The position numbers and the translations under genes are program-made. From contig NZ_JBBOYW010000001.1 in the NCBI RefSeq assembly GCF_038008325.1, positions 2,160,001-2,224,000 of the forward strand: DNA of 64,000 nt. Reading direction: 5' to 3'. Below, in pieces: positions 17,307 to 26,993 of this stretch. Source of the stretch: Lysinibacillus sp. FSL K6-0232 (lineage in GTDB: Bacteria; Bacillota; Bacilli; Bacillales_A; Planococcaceae). Position 1 is the stretch's first letter. Each line of letters starts with the position of its first letter. The notes under the pieces were generated by a model. It ran no database searches. It saw only the letters and a list, made by a program, of their open reading frames with translations, and was not told where the DNA came from.

Positions 17307-18227
17307 ATGAAAAAACGAAATTTAATAATGCTTATTACTAGTATGTACACAGCGCTTATCCTATTTTTTATGTTCTTTGGCTTTAACCGTTTAGCGCATA
17401 GAGAGGATTACATGGACGCTGGCTATGAATTTATGCTTGTTCCATCAAGCGTTCCGTTAAAATTCCCTAGCCTTACATTTTCATGGCTGTACGATTTTGG
17501 CAATATTGCAGCCTTTATTCCTTTTGGTATCCTATTTCCGTTATGGAAGCACTGCCATTATAAAAAATTTATTGGGTTGTTCATTGTGGTGATCCTTGGG
17601 TTGGAAACGATGCAATCACTCGTCTATCTCGGGACTTTTGATGTAGATGATGTGATTTCTAATACGATTGGTGCAACGATTGGCTATATTGTATACAAGG
17701 TTGGCTTCACTGCAAAGTTGACTTTCAAAAAGCTCATTACCTCATGCTTATCTGCTCTTCTATTGATTGGATGTGTCATGATTATATCTGAAGTTTTAGA
17801 GAAACGTGTTAGTTCTATCCAGCCTCTGCATACTATTACAGAAACAGCAGGCGCTAAACCATTAACGAGCGACATCCCCAATTTTACTATAGCTGGCCGT
17901 AAAATAGAGCCTCACTATAATTTCTATAGTAATGAAGGAACTACAAGCAAAACCTACACCTATACGATTGAGGGCAAGGAGGATGTTATACTTTTTCTAC
18001 ATCTTGGATTTCCAGATGAAGAAGAGCTACAAGGGAAGGTGACCATCGTTACGGATGGAAAGGAAATATTCCAAGCAGATGAAGTATATTTAAAGGAAAA
18101 CGAAACGCTTGAAATGCCATTAGAAATTCCATTATTTTATGAAGCGAACGAAATGACCATTACTATTACAGGTCATATAAAGCTCTGGGATGTCGGCTTT
18201 ACAGAAATGAAGCATTGGTGGGAATAA
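17307..18227 (+). CDS. VanZ-like membrane protein
   Basis: 306 aa. Residues 1-140 form a VanZ-like domain with four membrane segments (LYDFGNIAAFIPFGILFPLW, then the FDVDDVISNTIGATIGY motif). A fifth membrane segment at about 150-166 leads to an extracellular domain of about 140 residues, longer than plain VanZ proteins. VanZ relatives are linked to glycopeptide tolerance in some hosts, but most chromosomal copies have unknown roles. AAGGAG lies seven bases before the ATG. Confidence 0.82.
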   Translation: MKKRNLIMLITSMYTALILFFMFFGFNRLAHREDYMDAGYEFMLVPSSVPLKFPSLTFSWLYDFGNIAAFIPFGILFPLWKHCHYKKFIGLFIVVILGLETMQSLVYLGTFDVDDVISNTIGATIGYIVYKVGFTAKLTFKKLITSCLSALLLIGCVMIISEVLEKRVSSIQPLHTITETAGAKPLTSDIPNFTIAGRKIEPHYNFYSNEGTTSKTYTYTIEGKEDVILFLHLGFPDEEELQGKVTIVTDGKEIFQADEVYLKENETLEMPLEIPLFYEANEMTITITGHIKLWDVGFTEMKHWWE

Positions 18228-18311
18228 AATAAAGTGATCCTTCAATTAGTGGAGGTCTTACAGCCTTTAGCTTTCGCACAAAAAAACATCTATTAATACG
18301 AGATAAATAAT

Positions 18312-18350
18312 AAGACCAGCTCAGCTAAATAAGCTTTGCTGGTCTTTCTA
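18312..18350 (+). terminator. Terminator after the VanZ-like gene
   Basis: Stem AAGACCAGC / GCTGGTCTT with 17-nt loop, ending in TTTC. Confidence 0.65.
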
Positions 18351-18446
18351 TGTTAGCTTTATTGGATGTTCTCCTTAAAAATCCCCCTTGCTTTACTTTA
18401 ACTAAAAATAAGTTCAATGCCCTCCTGTTATGCTGAACCTATTCTA

Positions 18447-18614
18447 CTAATGGAAGGCTAGTGCAAAATAAGGCTGGTAAATGGGCTGGCAATAATACGG
18501 TGGTCTAACACCAATACTCGGCATTAACCAACTATCTTTTAAATAATGCATCATTAATTTATTTTCATGATTTTCTAGTAAACGAGTGACCTCTGGAAAA
18601 AATTCAATGTTCAT
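18447..18614 (-). CDS. Small 55-residue protein, Tyr/Pro-rich tail
   Basis: Product begins [16 protein letters not shown] and ends with a tyrosine/proline-rich stretch ([14 protein letters not shown]), a composition seen in spore coat proteins. GCAGGAGG is placed ten bases before the ATG. Function unknown; a spore coat role is only a guess from composition. It diverges from the SDR gene. Confidence 0.7.
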   Translation of the reverse strand: MNIEFFPEVTRLLENHENKLMMHYLKDSWLMPSIGVRPPYYCQPIYQPYFALAFH

Positions 18615-18686
18615 CAAGCAATCCTCCTGCCTCTTTTTTCGAACATAAAAGCGTCAACATTCATAGTATATGATGAAAAGGAGGGA

Positions 18687-19688
18687 TTGGTTATTAGCCA
18701 TCCAAATGACTGGCAAGCTCAAGATCAGCAAGCACTACTCGAGCAAATTCAATTTTATCAAAAATGGTTTGAGGATCATAAACAAGAGGACCCATACCCC
18801 CAATACCCTGTCTATGGAAAGATTACGCAATATCAAGAAGTACCGCTTACACAGCCTGAACAAAGACAATTGCGCCAACCAGGGCTTGAAAGTTTAATGG
18901 TGCCGAAGCCTATTATTGAAAACCCTCATTATAAAGGAAGTGGAAAATTAACAGGAAAGGTGGCACTTATTACTGGTGGTGATAGCGGGATGGGGGCTGC
19001 TGCTGCCATTGCCTTTGCAAAGGAAGGCGCTAATGTTGCCATTGCCTATTTAGATGAGCATGTAGATGCCGAGCGAACGAAAAACAGAATTGAAGAACTC
19101 GGACAAAAATGCTTACTCCTTCCAGGAGACCTTCGTGATAAAAAGCAATGTATAGACATTGTGTCTGAAACAATTCATACCTTTGGTCGCTTAGATATTT
19201 TATGCAACCATGTTGGAATTCAATTTCAACAAAATGAGCTTACAGATATAACAGATGAGCAATTTGATGAAACGTTTAAGTTGAATGTGTATGCTCATTT
19301 TTATACAACAAAAGCGGCTCTTCCTTATTTAAAAGCAGGAAGCTCTATTATTGGAACGGCTTCAGTTGTAGCTTATGCAGGGGAACCTTTATTAATTGAT
19401 TATTCTGCGACAAAAGCAGCGATTGTTGGCTGGACGCGCTCCTTAGCAAAAAGTGTTGCAAAAAAACAAATTCGCGTCAATGCGATAGCACCTGGCCGTA
19501 TTTGGACACCACTCATTCCTGCTAGCTTCTCCTCCGATGAAAATGCCTTACATGGCACAAATCTCTTTAATCGCATGGCTCAGCCCTTTGAAGTCGCCCC
19601 CACCTTTGTCTATTTAGCCTCCGATGATTCAAGACATGTGACAGGGCAAGTATTGCATGTAGATGGCGGAGAATCTACTAATTCATAA
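18687..19688 (+). CDS. SDR-family oxidoreductase (YhdF/YhxD-like)
   Basis: 333 aa. An N-terminal extension of about 85 residues is typical of the general-stress YhdF/YhxD/YdaD group. The Rossmann motif is [12 protein letters not shown], then NHVG, a catalytic serine region GTASV, the YSATK catalytic pair (Tyr, Lys), and the C-terminal [14 protein letters not shown](P)-dependent reductase of unknown substrate. The start is unusual: AAAGGAGGG (18677-18685) almost touches the TTG at 18687, and the better spaced in-frame codon is ATT at 18693; no ATG is available in frame. Confidence 0.88.
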   Translation: MVISHPNDWQAQDQQALLEQIQFYQKWFEDHKQEDPYPQYPVYGKITQYQEVPLTQPEQRQLRQPGLESLMVPKPIIENPHYKGSGKLTGKVALITGGDSGMGAAAAIAFAKEGANVAIAYLDEHVDAERTKNRIEELGQKCLLLPGDLRDKKQCIDIVSETIHTFGRLDILCNHVGIQFQQNELTDITDEQFDETFKLNVYAHFYTTKAALPYLKAGSSIIGTASVVAYAGEPLLIDYSATKAAIVGWTRSLAKSVAKKQIRVNAIAPGRIWTPLIPASFSSDENALHGTNLFNRMAQPFEVAPTFVYLASDDSRHVTGQVLHVDGGESTNS

Positions 19689-19774
19689 AGCACAAATTTC
19701 TTTTTAGCAGGATAACTATCCTCCCTCTTTTTTCCCATTTCACATATTCTAAAGAATAGACAGGAGGTGTGCAC

Positions 19775-19912
19775 ATGGGTTACGGTGGAAATATGAATAC
19801 TTACAATAATTACTGTGGTGGAGGCTCTGATAGTGGGAATAGCTCTACTTTTTTATTAATCGTTGTCCTCTTTATCCTTCTTATAATTGTCGGTGCTAGT
19901 TATATTTGCTAA
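19775..19912 (+). CDS. YjcZ-family sporulation-type small membrane protein
   Basis: 45 aa: glycine- and asparagine-rich start ([17 protein letters not shown]) and a single hydrophobic tail [20 protein letters not shown], the signature of YjcZ-like proteins found in spore formers. CAGGAGGTG lies nine bases before the ATG, and a long hairpin terminator follows. Short and usually missed by gene callers. Confidence 0.88.
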   Translation: MGYGGNMNTYNNYCGGGSDSGNSSTFLLIVVLFILLIIVGASYIC

Positions 19913-19925
19913 CATGAATGCTCAT

Positions 19926-19975
19926 AGGCTTTAGCTTCTTTTTATTTTCCACTAAAGAAGTGTAAAGCCTTTTTT
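19926..19975 (+). terminator. Terminator of the yjcZ-like gene
   Basis: AGGCTTTA / TAAAGCCT outer stem with inner CTTCTTT / AAAGAAG pairing, then TTTTTT. Confidence 0.8.
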
Positions 19976-20069
19976 CATGGAGAAGACAAAACGATTAACC
20001 TTAATTTTCGATCATTTACATTTAATCACATTTTATTTTTATGCCTTCTTTTACAGGAAACAAGCCCTA

Positions 20070-20098
20070 TTGACGAACATACGTTCTTTATCTACAAT
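20070..20098 (+). promoter_or_regulatory. Sigma-A promoter with embedded LexA (SOS) box
   Basis: TTGACG (20070-20075), 17 bp, TACAAT (20093-20098). The stretch CGAACATACGTTCT at 20074-20087 fits the Bacillus LexA consensus CGAACRNRYGTTYC at 13 of 14 positions and overlaps the -35 and spacer, ideal for repression. Confidence 0.75.
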
Positions 20099-20120
20099 AA
20101 GAAAAAAAGGAGGCTATTTT

Positions 20121-20597
20121 ATGCAAAAGACAACAAGCATTGAATTAGTACATTTTTCTGAGGATTATGTAGAGTGTTTGCATGCCTTTGAGCTACCAGA
20201 GGAGCAGCATCAATTTACCGCACTACCAAAAGAACTTACAATTGAAAAGGTTGGACAATACCCCATTGTAATCGTGAGCGATACCGTGCCTGTTGGCTTT
20301 TTTGTACTACATGCGACAGAACGCGTCCAAGAATATTCCAGCAATCCCGATGCTATGCTGTTAACCGCATTATCGATGGATCACCGACATCAGGGCAAGG
20401 GCTATGCGAAACAAGCAATGCTGGCACTTGCTGATTTTGTCAAGCAGCAATTTCCAACATGTAATGAAGTCGTCTTAGTGGTCAATCAAAAAAATATCCC
20501 TGCGCAACATTTATATCGCAAAGTCGGCTTTGTTGATCATGGCGAACGTCGAATGGGGCGAATTGGCGAGCAAATTGTAATGCATTTATCTCTTTAA
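20121..20597 (+). CDS. GNAT acetyltransferase, predicted SOS-regulated
   Basis: 158 aa from the ATG at 20121, which has AGGAGG (20108-20113) upstream; a longer open frame to 19977 crosses the promoter and is not translated. GNAT motif A is clear: LSMDHRHQGKGYAKQAM, followed by NQKNIPAQHLYRKVGF (motif B). Transfers an acetyl group from acetyl-CoA to an unknown acceptor. Its promoter contains a near-perfect LexA box, so it should be induced by DNA damage, an unusual control for this family. Confidence 0.85.
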   Translation: MQKTTSIELVHFSEDYVECLHAFELPEEQHQFTALPKELTIEKVGQYPIVIVSDTVPVGFFVLHATERVQEYSSNPDAMLLTALSMDHRHQGKGYAKQAMLALADFVKQQFPTCNEVVLVVNQKNIPAQHLYRKVGFVDHGERRMGRIGEQIVMHLSL

Positions 20598-20602
20598 TAA
20601 AG

Positions 20603-20633
20603 AAAGGCTAGCAAAACATAGCTAGCCTTTTTT
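20603..20633 (+). terminator. Terminator of the GNAT gene
   Basis: Stem AAAGGCTAGC / GCTAGCCTTT, 8-nt loop, followed by TTT. Confidence 0.85.
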
Positions 20634-20727
20634 GAGCGCGGGTATGTGCCCTGCTTTCGCGGGTATTTTGCCTTCAAAAGCAGCGGGTATTCGCTTTGCA
20701 ATCCTTCTCTTATATAGAATGCATATT

Positions 20728-21300
20728 TTAATTTTTAAATGATTCTGCTATAATTTCGCAACAAATTTGTGCCATTTCTTCGTCACTTTCCTTCATACCA
20801 GAAGTTATCCACTCGGTTAAGATATTATATACAGCTCCACTCCAAAAATAAGTTTCGTATTTTTCTTTGCTACTAATAGAATCAGAAGATATATTATCTA
20901 GCATTATTTTGTTAATGCTTGAAAGTATGACACCTTCGAAGCCTGCTTTAAGCAGAACTGCGTAAATTTCGGCATGATTTCTTACTTGATTAAAGATAGA
21001 GTACCAGAACTCAAAATCATCTCCTGGACATGTGGTCAAATCCATTTTATCTGTAATCGCTTTAACTACTGCTTCTAAGTAATTATTTAAGATATCCTCC
21101 TTCGAAGAATAATTACGATAATAGGCAGTTCTTGATACACCAGATCGTTTTACTATATCTGTAATAGAGATGTCTTTGAATTCCTTCTCTTTCATTAAAA
21201 TGAGTAGTGCAGTTTCAATACACTCCTTAGTAATTCTATTGGATTCTTCGTTAGATAATCGTAATATATCTTTCCGTTCAAGTTCAGTTTTATTTGACAT
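20728..21300 (-). CDS. TetR-family repressor
   Basis: 190 aa with an N-terminal TetR helix-turn-helix (ETALLILMKEKEFKDISITDIVKRSGVSRTAYYRNYSSKEDIL) and a TetR_C_7-like ligand domain. It diverges from the large MMPL transporter gene and very likely represses it and itself; the shared 279-bp region has repeated ATGTAAC half-sites. Ligand unknown, by analogy a toxic lipophilic compound. Confidence 0.88.
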   Translation of the reverse strand: MSNKTELERKDILRLSNEESNRITKECIETALLILMKEKEFKDISITDIVKRSGVSRTAYYRNYSSKEDILNNYLEAVVKAITDKMDLTTCPGDDFEFWYSIFNQVRNHAEIYAVLLKAGFEGVILSSINKIMLDNISSDSISSKEKYETYFWSGAVYNILTEWITSGMKESDEEMAQICCEIIAESFKN

Positions 21301-21335
21301 TACATTTTCCCCTTTTTTGTATAGTCCGACACTAC

Positions 21336-21545
21336 AAATGTAACATCAAAAAAGTAACATTTATTGAAAGATAAATCAATATGTTTAAGGAGAATTAGCT
21401 AAAAGACTTAATAAAGTAAAAAAATTGAATTTCTTCTGTGACTTTGACGTTACATTTCCTCTCCTTTTGCTCACTCCGACTCTAAAAGTATTGTTATATA
21501 AAATCGCTGATAATATACTTGTTTCGGCAGGATAAATGTAACGTC
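21336..21545. promoter_or_regulatory. TetR operator candidates between the divergent pair
   Basis: GACGTTACATTT (21446-21457) and its exact reverse complement AAATGTAACGTC (21534-21545) flank the transporter promoter region. Further copies of the core, AAATGTAAC at 21336-21344 and AGTAACATTT at 21353-21362, lie near the repressor start. Confidence 0.55.
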
Positions 21546-21579
21546 GCAAACGAGTCTGATTTGGAAAGGAATTTTTAGT

Positions 21580-24500
21580 ATGAAGAAATTTAAAAATTGG
21601 AGAACACTCTCTTTTATTCTCTGGATTGCTTTAACAATCATTACTTTAACAACGATGCCTGATGTAGATCAATTAATTAAAGAGAAAGGTCAAATTGAGA
21701 TACCAAATTCTGAACAGAGCGCCCAAGCGGATAAAATCCTTAAAAAAATGGATGAAGGCGAGAATACGTATCATATTATCAGTGTCTTCTACAGCGGTAA
21801 TGACAAAGAATTGACGAAACAACAACAAGAAGAGATAAACGCTGTCATTAAGGAGCTAAAAAGACAAAAGGAACAACTCGGAATTAAAGAGTTATTAAGT
21901 CATCAAGATAGTAAAGAATTAGAAAATCAATTGTTCTCTAAAGATAAAACGACTATATTAACTCAAATTTCTGTCGATACTTCCCAAGGAAATATAACTG
22001 AAGTTGCCGAATCTTTAGAAGCCATTCTTAATAAGGCAGATAATGTTCAAGCTTATTTAACTGGTAGTGACTTAATAGCTACTGACTTTGTGAATTCGAC
22101 GCAAGAGGGCGTGAAAAAAACCGAGGTTATTGCGATTGTATTCATTTTAATAGTGCTGGTTATTGTCTTCCGTTCGCCAATCGTACCAATCGTGTCACTC
22201 TTAACAGTAGGTATTTCTTATTTAGTTTCTTGGGGGTTTCTAACACATCTTGTTGATAAGTTTAATTTTCCGTTCTCAGACTTTACTCAAGTATTTATTA
22301 TAGTAGTTTTGTTTGGTGTAGGCACAGATTATAACATTTTACTGTATACTCGTTTTAAAGAAGAATTAAGTTTACAAGACAATTCGTATGCTGCTGTAAA
22401 GGCTACTTTTAAATCCGCTGGTAAGACAGTTTTATATAGTGGCTTAGCGGTTTTAATAGGCTTTGCATCACTCATTCTAGCTGAATTTAAATTGTACCAA
22501 GCAACATCTGGAGTGGCGATAGCTGTAGCTTTCCTACTCCTAGTATTAGTTACATTGAATCCCTTCTTCATGGCTCTACTCGGGAAAAAGATGTTCTACC
22601 CTGTTAAAAGCTTTAAAGGTCATGGCGATAGCAAAGTTTGGGGATTCCTCTCCAAGTCATCAATAGCTAGACCAGTGATTTCCGTCATTCTGATCCTAGG
22701 TATTGCAATACCATTTATGCTTAGCTATTCAAATTCCCTTAATTTCAATGATCTTTGGGAAGTTGGAGATGAATACGGATCAAAAAAAGGTATTAATATA
22801 ATTGAGGACCATTTTCCAGCGGGATTTTCTTCTCCAGCAAGTTTAGCAATTGAATCAGCTGAAAAATTAGATACAGCGAGTACATTACAAATTTTAGATG
22901 AACTAGCTGAAAAAATCTCTAAAATTGATGGTGTTTCCCAAGTTCTAGCTCCTACAAGACCAACTGGAGATAAAATTAAAGAGCTTTATATTAATGAACA
23001 AACAAAAATATTAAATGATGGAATTGACGATGCAGACAATGGCATTGGAGAAATTAACGAAGGCTTATCTTCTGCGAGTGATGAATTAAAAAATAACGAT
23101 ACAAGTGGACTAGATGATGTTCAAGCATTAATTGATGGAACTGATAAAGTGAAGGCTGGTGTAAGTTCTCTAAGAGTTGCACTGACTGAATTGTCATCGG
23201 GAATTAATGACGGAGCTGCTGGCGCTCAGCAAATTAAGAATGGTTTAGTAACATTACAAGCAAATATGGACACCCTGTCAGATAGTACCTCACAGCTCTA
23301 TCACGGTTATCATCAGCTAGCAGAAGGGCTAAGTAGCTATGAAGAACACTTCAGTGGGTTTTCAGTGGCAATTGAAAGCATCAAGGGCGGATTCCAGCAA
23401 ATCGAAGCCTTAATGGGAAATTTGATAGAAGAACAGCCTGAATTAATGAATAATACTAACGTTCAACAAACATTGGGTATTGCTACAGAAGCACAGCAAC
23501 AATTAGAGCATCTTTCTGTTCAGTTGCAAGAACTGACAAAACAGCATGGGCTAGTCATGGCAGCATTTAGGCAAGCAAATGACTCACTACTTGAAATAAA
23601 TAATGGATTTCATCAGATGAAGAGTGGTGTTGAAGAATTACATGTTGGTGCAGCAAGCCTAGAGCAAGGGTTAATTGAAGGTGCGAATGGATCAGGGCAA
23701 ATTTCTACTAATACAGTTGAGCTAGAATCAGGCGTGACCCAGATTAATAATGGACAGAAACAGCTTTTATCAGGCCTGAATGAATTGCAGGACCAAATGG
23801 CTCAATTACAATCTGGACTATCTGACAGTACCGATGGGCTTCGTAAAGTCAATGATGGTTTAAGTGACGCTCAGGATTATTTATATAAATTAAGTAAATC
23901 TGATAGCTCTGAGAAATTCTATATACCTCAAGAAATCCTTGATGGAAATGAGTTTCAGGAGTCGCTGGATACGTATATGTCAAAAAACAGAAAAATAGCG
24001 ACAATGAGTATCATATTAGATGTTAATCCTTATGCTCAGGAAGCGATGCCCATCATTGATGACATTAATAAGATTGTAGAAGTTACTTTAAGCGGTACTG
24101 ACTTAAAGGATGCTCAAGCCGCAATCGGTGGAACTACAGCTATAAATGCTGATTTAAAGGATATTTCACAAGCAGACTTTATAAAAACAGCAACTATTAT
24201 GTTAATTGGTATAGCCTTAGTGCTGTTAGTAATTACAAAATCAATCGTTCATACCATTTATATTGTAGGTAGCTTGGTTCTCGTTTATTTTGCTTCTATG
24301 GGAATAAGTGAATGGATTATTTCTACATTTCTTGATGTAAATATTTTGAGTTGGAATGTTCCGTTCTTCAGTTTTATTATGATTGTTGCACTAGGCGTTG
24401 ATTACAGCATCTTTATTATGATGCGCTATATCGAATTGGAAGGGACCCCACAACAAAAAATCATGGAAGCTACGCGGCATATGGGAGGAGTTGTATTGTC

Positions 24501-24675
24501 AGCAGCTCTTATTTTAGGAGGTACATTTGCTGCATTGATTCCTTCAGGGGTACTGACACTTATAGAGGTAGCGACTGTCGTTATAATTGGTCTGGTGCTG
24601 CTCAGCTTTATAGCGATGCCTGTATTACTACCAGCTTTGATTTCTTTGACGCAAAAGTTAACAAAAAATAAGTAA
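21580..24675 (+). CDS. MMPL/RND-family transporter (YdfJ-like)
   Basis: 1031 aa inner-membrane transporter with two MMPL halves. The first has a membrane segment at residues 8-25, an extracellular domain, and six segments from about 180-380 with the FGVGTDYNILLYTRF motif. The second half ends with six segments including VALGVDYSIFIMMRY. The large second extracellular domain (about residues 420-800) contains repeats of the form GLxxxxxGxxQIxxG, the YhgE-type helical motif. Proton-driven export of lipids or drugs is the family role. A TetR gene diverges from it; a hairpin AGCAGTGTCA/TGACACTGCT at 24688-24722 follows. Confidence 0.9.
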   Translation: MKKFKNWRTLSFILWIALTIITLTTMPDVDQLIKEKGQIEIPNSEQSAQADKILKKMDEGENTYHIISVFYSGNDKELTKQQQEEINAVIKELKRQKEQLGIKELLSHQDSKELENQLFSKDKTTILTQISVDTSQGNITEVAESLEAILNKADNVQAYLTGSDLIATDFVNSTQEGVKKTEVIAIVFILIVLVIVFRSPIVPIVSLLTVGISYLVSWGFLTHLVDKFNFPFSDFTQVFIIVVLFGVGTDYNILLYTRFKEELSLQDNSYAAVKATFKSAGKTVLYSGLAVLIGFASLILAEFKLYQATSGVAIAVAFLLLVLVTLNPFFMALLGKKMFYPVKSFKGHGDSKVWGFLSKSSIARPVISVILILGIAIPFMLSYSNSLNFNDLWEVGDEYGSKKGINIIEDHFPAGFSSPASLAIESAEKLDTASTLQILDELAEKISKIDGVSQVLAPTRPTGDKIKELYINEQTKILNDGIDDADNGIGEINEGLSSASDELKNNDTSGLDDVQALIDGTDKVKAGVSSLRVALTELSSGINDGAAGAQQIKNGLVTLQANMDTLSDSTSQLYHGYHQLAEGLSSYEEHFSGFSVAIESIKGGFQQIEALMGNLIEEQPELMNNTNVQQTLGIATEAQQQLEHLSVQLQELTKQHGLVMAAFRQANDSLLEINNGFHQMKSGVEELHVGAASLEQGLIEGANGSGQISTNTVELESGVTQINNGQKQLLSGLNELQDQMAQLQSGLSDSTDGLRKVNDGLSDAQDYLYKLSKSDSSEKFYIPQEILDGNEFQESLDTYMSKNRKIATMSIILDVNPYAQEAMPIIDDINKIVEVTLSGTDLKDAQAAIGGTTAINADLKDISQADFIKTATIMLIGIALVLLVITKSIVHTIYIVGSLVLVYFASMGISEWIISTFLDVNILSWNVPFFSFIMIVALGVDYSIFIMMRYIELEGTPQQKIMEATRHMGGVVLSAALILGGTFAALIPSGVLTLIEVATVVIIGLVLLSFIAMPVLLPALISLTQKLTKNK

Positions 24676-24945
24676 GCTATATTTTCTAGCAGTGTCATTT
24701 AGGTAACCTATTTGACACTGCTGAAAAACTATTCGATTCGTTCATTGAGTTGTTTCTTTCCTTATGTTTTTTACATAATAGCTAGAAATAACAGCACAAG
24801 CAAATTGAATAATAATCCCTGATTTCACTTGTGCTATTATCAATTTTTTATTTTTCTGCAAGGTTCCTTCAGCTATAATATCTACTTAAAAAGTCCTTGT
24901 TCTAAAAAAATCAAGATATATTATATCTGTAAATTAGATACTCAG

Positions 24946-25296
24946 TTATCTGCTTAAATAGCTATTAATTAGCTCCTCTACCTGTGATTTTAGAACTGAC
25001 TGGGCATAACGTAGAACTTCATCTTCACCTGCCGTTCTGATAACTACGTCACTAAAGTATTGATCAATTTTAACCCACTTAACAACAGCAATATTTTTCT
25101 TCGTCAGGAATCTTCTTTGTTTGTGGAAATCATTCCTTATATCCTTTAATAAATTTGCTACAATATTGATGTAAACCTCGGACATTTTTAACTTTTCAAG
25201 TGATGCATAGTCTTGCTGTAATGACCTGATTGCCATATCTAATTTTATAAACTCATGTAAAACAGTTCGATCTTCACTATTAATCATCAGCTTCAA
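24946..25296 (-). CDS. Unknown 116-residue protein after YolD
   Basis: Helical, charged protein without recognised domain. Its start overlaps the end of the YolD-like gene by 17 bp on the same strand, so the two are co-translated. The internal Met at residue 4 is an equal start candidate. Confidence 0.6.
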   Translation of the reverse strand: MKLMINSEDRTVLHEFIKLDMAIRSLQQDYASLEKLKMSEVYINIVANLLKDIRNDFHKQRRFLTKKNIAVVKWVKIDQYFSDVVIRTAGEDEVLRYAQSVLKSQVEELINSYLSR

Positions 25297-25618
25297 TCAT
25301 CTTTGCATCCTGGATTCTATCAAATGCAAGACGCTTTATAGCTACATCAGTGTCTAATAGTAATTCCCTTTTGACTGCATCAGCTCCTTTAATTAGCCCT
25401 GTTTCGTCACACAACTTATTATCGCCCCACAGCGTTAATGTAATAAGCTTTTGCATTTTAAAAGCATGCTGTATGGTCTGTTCTATTTCATCTAACTCCC
25501 ACTCGGCTAATTCTCGCCTTTCAACGTAAAATTGCTGTTGCTCCCATCCTCTAATGAGTTTAAGATGCTCAGGAAGCATCATCGCTGCCCATTTTATTGA
25601 ACCACGGTCATGTATCAT
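25280..25618 (-). CDS. YolD-like protein
   Basis: 112 aa. The N-terminus RGSIKWAAMMLPEH is the YolD family signature. YolD proteins accompany UvrX-type translesion polymerases in Bacilli phages and chromosomes; here the uvrX gene lies 128 bp upstream on the same strand. The precise role is not known. GGAGG is close to the ATG. Confidence 0.85.
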   Translation of the reverse strand: MIHDRGSIKWAAMMLPEHLKLIRGWEQQQFYVERRELAEWELDEIEQTIQHAFKMQKLITLTLWGDNKLCDETGLIKGADAVKRELLLDTDVAIKRLAFDRIQDAKMIEADD

Positions 25619-25745
25619 ATAAATACTCCTCCAATTTCATAAATACCAATCCCTTACTTTTTTCGCATTTTGTGTAGCATTAGAGAACTTTAAATGAAGT
25701 TCCTTTCATCATCCCTCTATCTTTTATCTTCCAAATCCCTCCTGC

Positions 25746-26993
25746 TTAAGCTAAATGACCGCCCAATAATTGCTCACGTTTGAAAGCTGTCCCTGCATCT
25801 GTATAGGAAGCGGCTCGCAATAATGCCGTAGCACCAAACTTGCGTCGAATCGCATCCATTGTGTGCCCTAATAGCTGTCGCTGTTCCTTTCGTTCATCAA
25901 AAAGATCAAGCTGGATACTTTGCTCAGGCTCAAGGTTCGTTAAACGTACGGTCAATTGACGTGCTGGCTGATTAGTAAAATACGTATCAAGTAAGTCAAT
26001 GCAAATCTTATACATCACCATCGTTTCGCTTGTTGGCACTGCGATTGTTTTGGAGCGTTGAAAGCCTTTTGTCATCGCACTATGACTATAGGACAAGCCT
26101 AATGAAATGGTTCGAGCGACATAGCCTGCCTCACGCGTTCGGCGCATTACATCCTCACACATCTCTAATAGCACTACGGATAATTCCTTTTTTGTATAGT
26201 AGTCACGCATAAGCATTTGACCTTTTCCGAAGCTTAACGCCCCACTTCGGGCAAGCGAATTATCCAGTGTGGAAAAATCAATACCATGCGCATGGTTATA
26301 TAATTGATGCCCGATAATGCCGAATTTTTCCTCTAGCTTCTGGACATTCGCATGTGCCAATTCACCAACGGTTTGGATGCCTATTGCGTGTAACCTGGCT
26401 TCCATCTGTTTGCCGATTCCCCACATTGCAGATAATGGGGATACAGGCCAAAGCTTTGTTGGTATATCCTCATATGTCCATTTGGCAAAGCCTGATTTTT
26501 TTGCCTCAATATCTAAGGCAAGCTTTGCCATCAGCATATTAGGCCCCATGCCAATTGCGCTTGGAATACGAAATTGATCATAAATCGCTCGTTGAATATC
26601 CTTTGCTGTTTCTTCAGGAGGCCCCCAAAGCTTTGCTGTTCCCGTTAAGTCCACAAATTGCTCATCGACACTATAAATATGAATGCTTGTAGGCGGCACA
26701 TACTTAGCAATAAGCTGTGTAATGGCCATCGACATATCAATGAAAAAACGCATCTTTGGCTCAAATAGCTTAATCGCAGGATGCTTTGGAATTTCATAGC
26801 GTCTGTTGCCTGTTTGAATATGAAAGGTTTCCTTCATCATTGGAGAGGCAGCGAGCACAATGCTGCCTGGCTGCGCCAAATTCCCAACAATGGCAATGGG
26901 CTCTTTCAGCACATCCAATCCTTCCAGCATAGCGATACAGCTTGCATAAAAGCATTTCATATCAATACAGATTATCTCTTTTTGCGGCATCAT
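25746..26993 (-). CDS. uvrX: Y-family DNA polymerase, UvrX/YqjW type
   Basis: 415 aa. Palm motifs: IICIDMKCFYASC (metal Asp and steric-gate region) and IYSVDEQFVDLTG (catalytic Asp-Glu). Then a helix-hairpin-helix (MWGIGKQMEARLHAIGIQTVGELA) and little-finger domain. A C-terminal beta-clamp-like motif (IQLDLFDE) is visible. It copies past DNA lesions during the SOS response. Its start overlaps the 76-residue gene stop by 4 bp, so expression follows that gene and its SOS boxes. Confidence 0.92.
   Translation of the reverse strand: MMPQKEIICIDMKCFYASCIAMLEGLDVLKEPIAIVGNLAQPGSIVLAASPMMKETFHIQTGNRRYEIPKHPAIKLFEPKMRFFIDMSMAITQLIAKYVPPTSIHIYSVDEQFVDLTGTAKLWGPPEETAKDIQRAIYDQFRIPSAIGMGPNMLMAKLALDIEAKKSGFAKWTYEDIPTKLWPVSPLSAMWGIGKQMEARLHAIGIQTVGELAHANVQKLEEKFGIIGHQLYNHAHGIDFSTLDNSLARSGALSFGKGQMLMRDYYTKKELSVVLLEMCEDVMRRTREAGYVARTISLGLSYSHSAMTKGFQRSKTIAVPTSETMVMYKICIDLLDTYFTNQPARQLTVRLTNLEPEQSIQLDLFDERKEQRQLLGHTMDAIRRKFGATALLRAASYTDAGTAFKREQLLGGHLA

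Noticed and set aside
24793..24845. Hairpin AGCACAAG/CTTGTGCT as a second terminator after the MMPL gene
   Set aside because: Loop is long and the T-run is offset by several bases, so a real terminator is doubtful.
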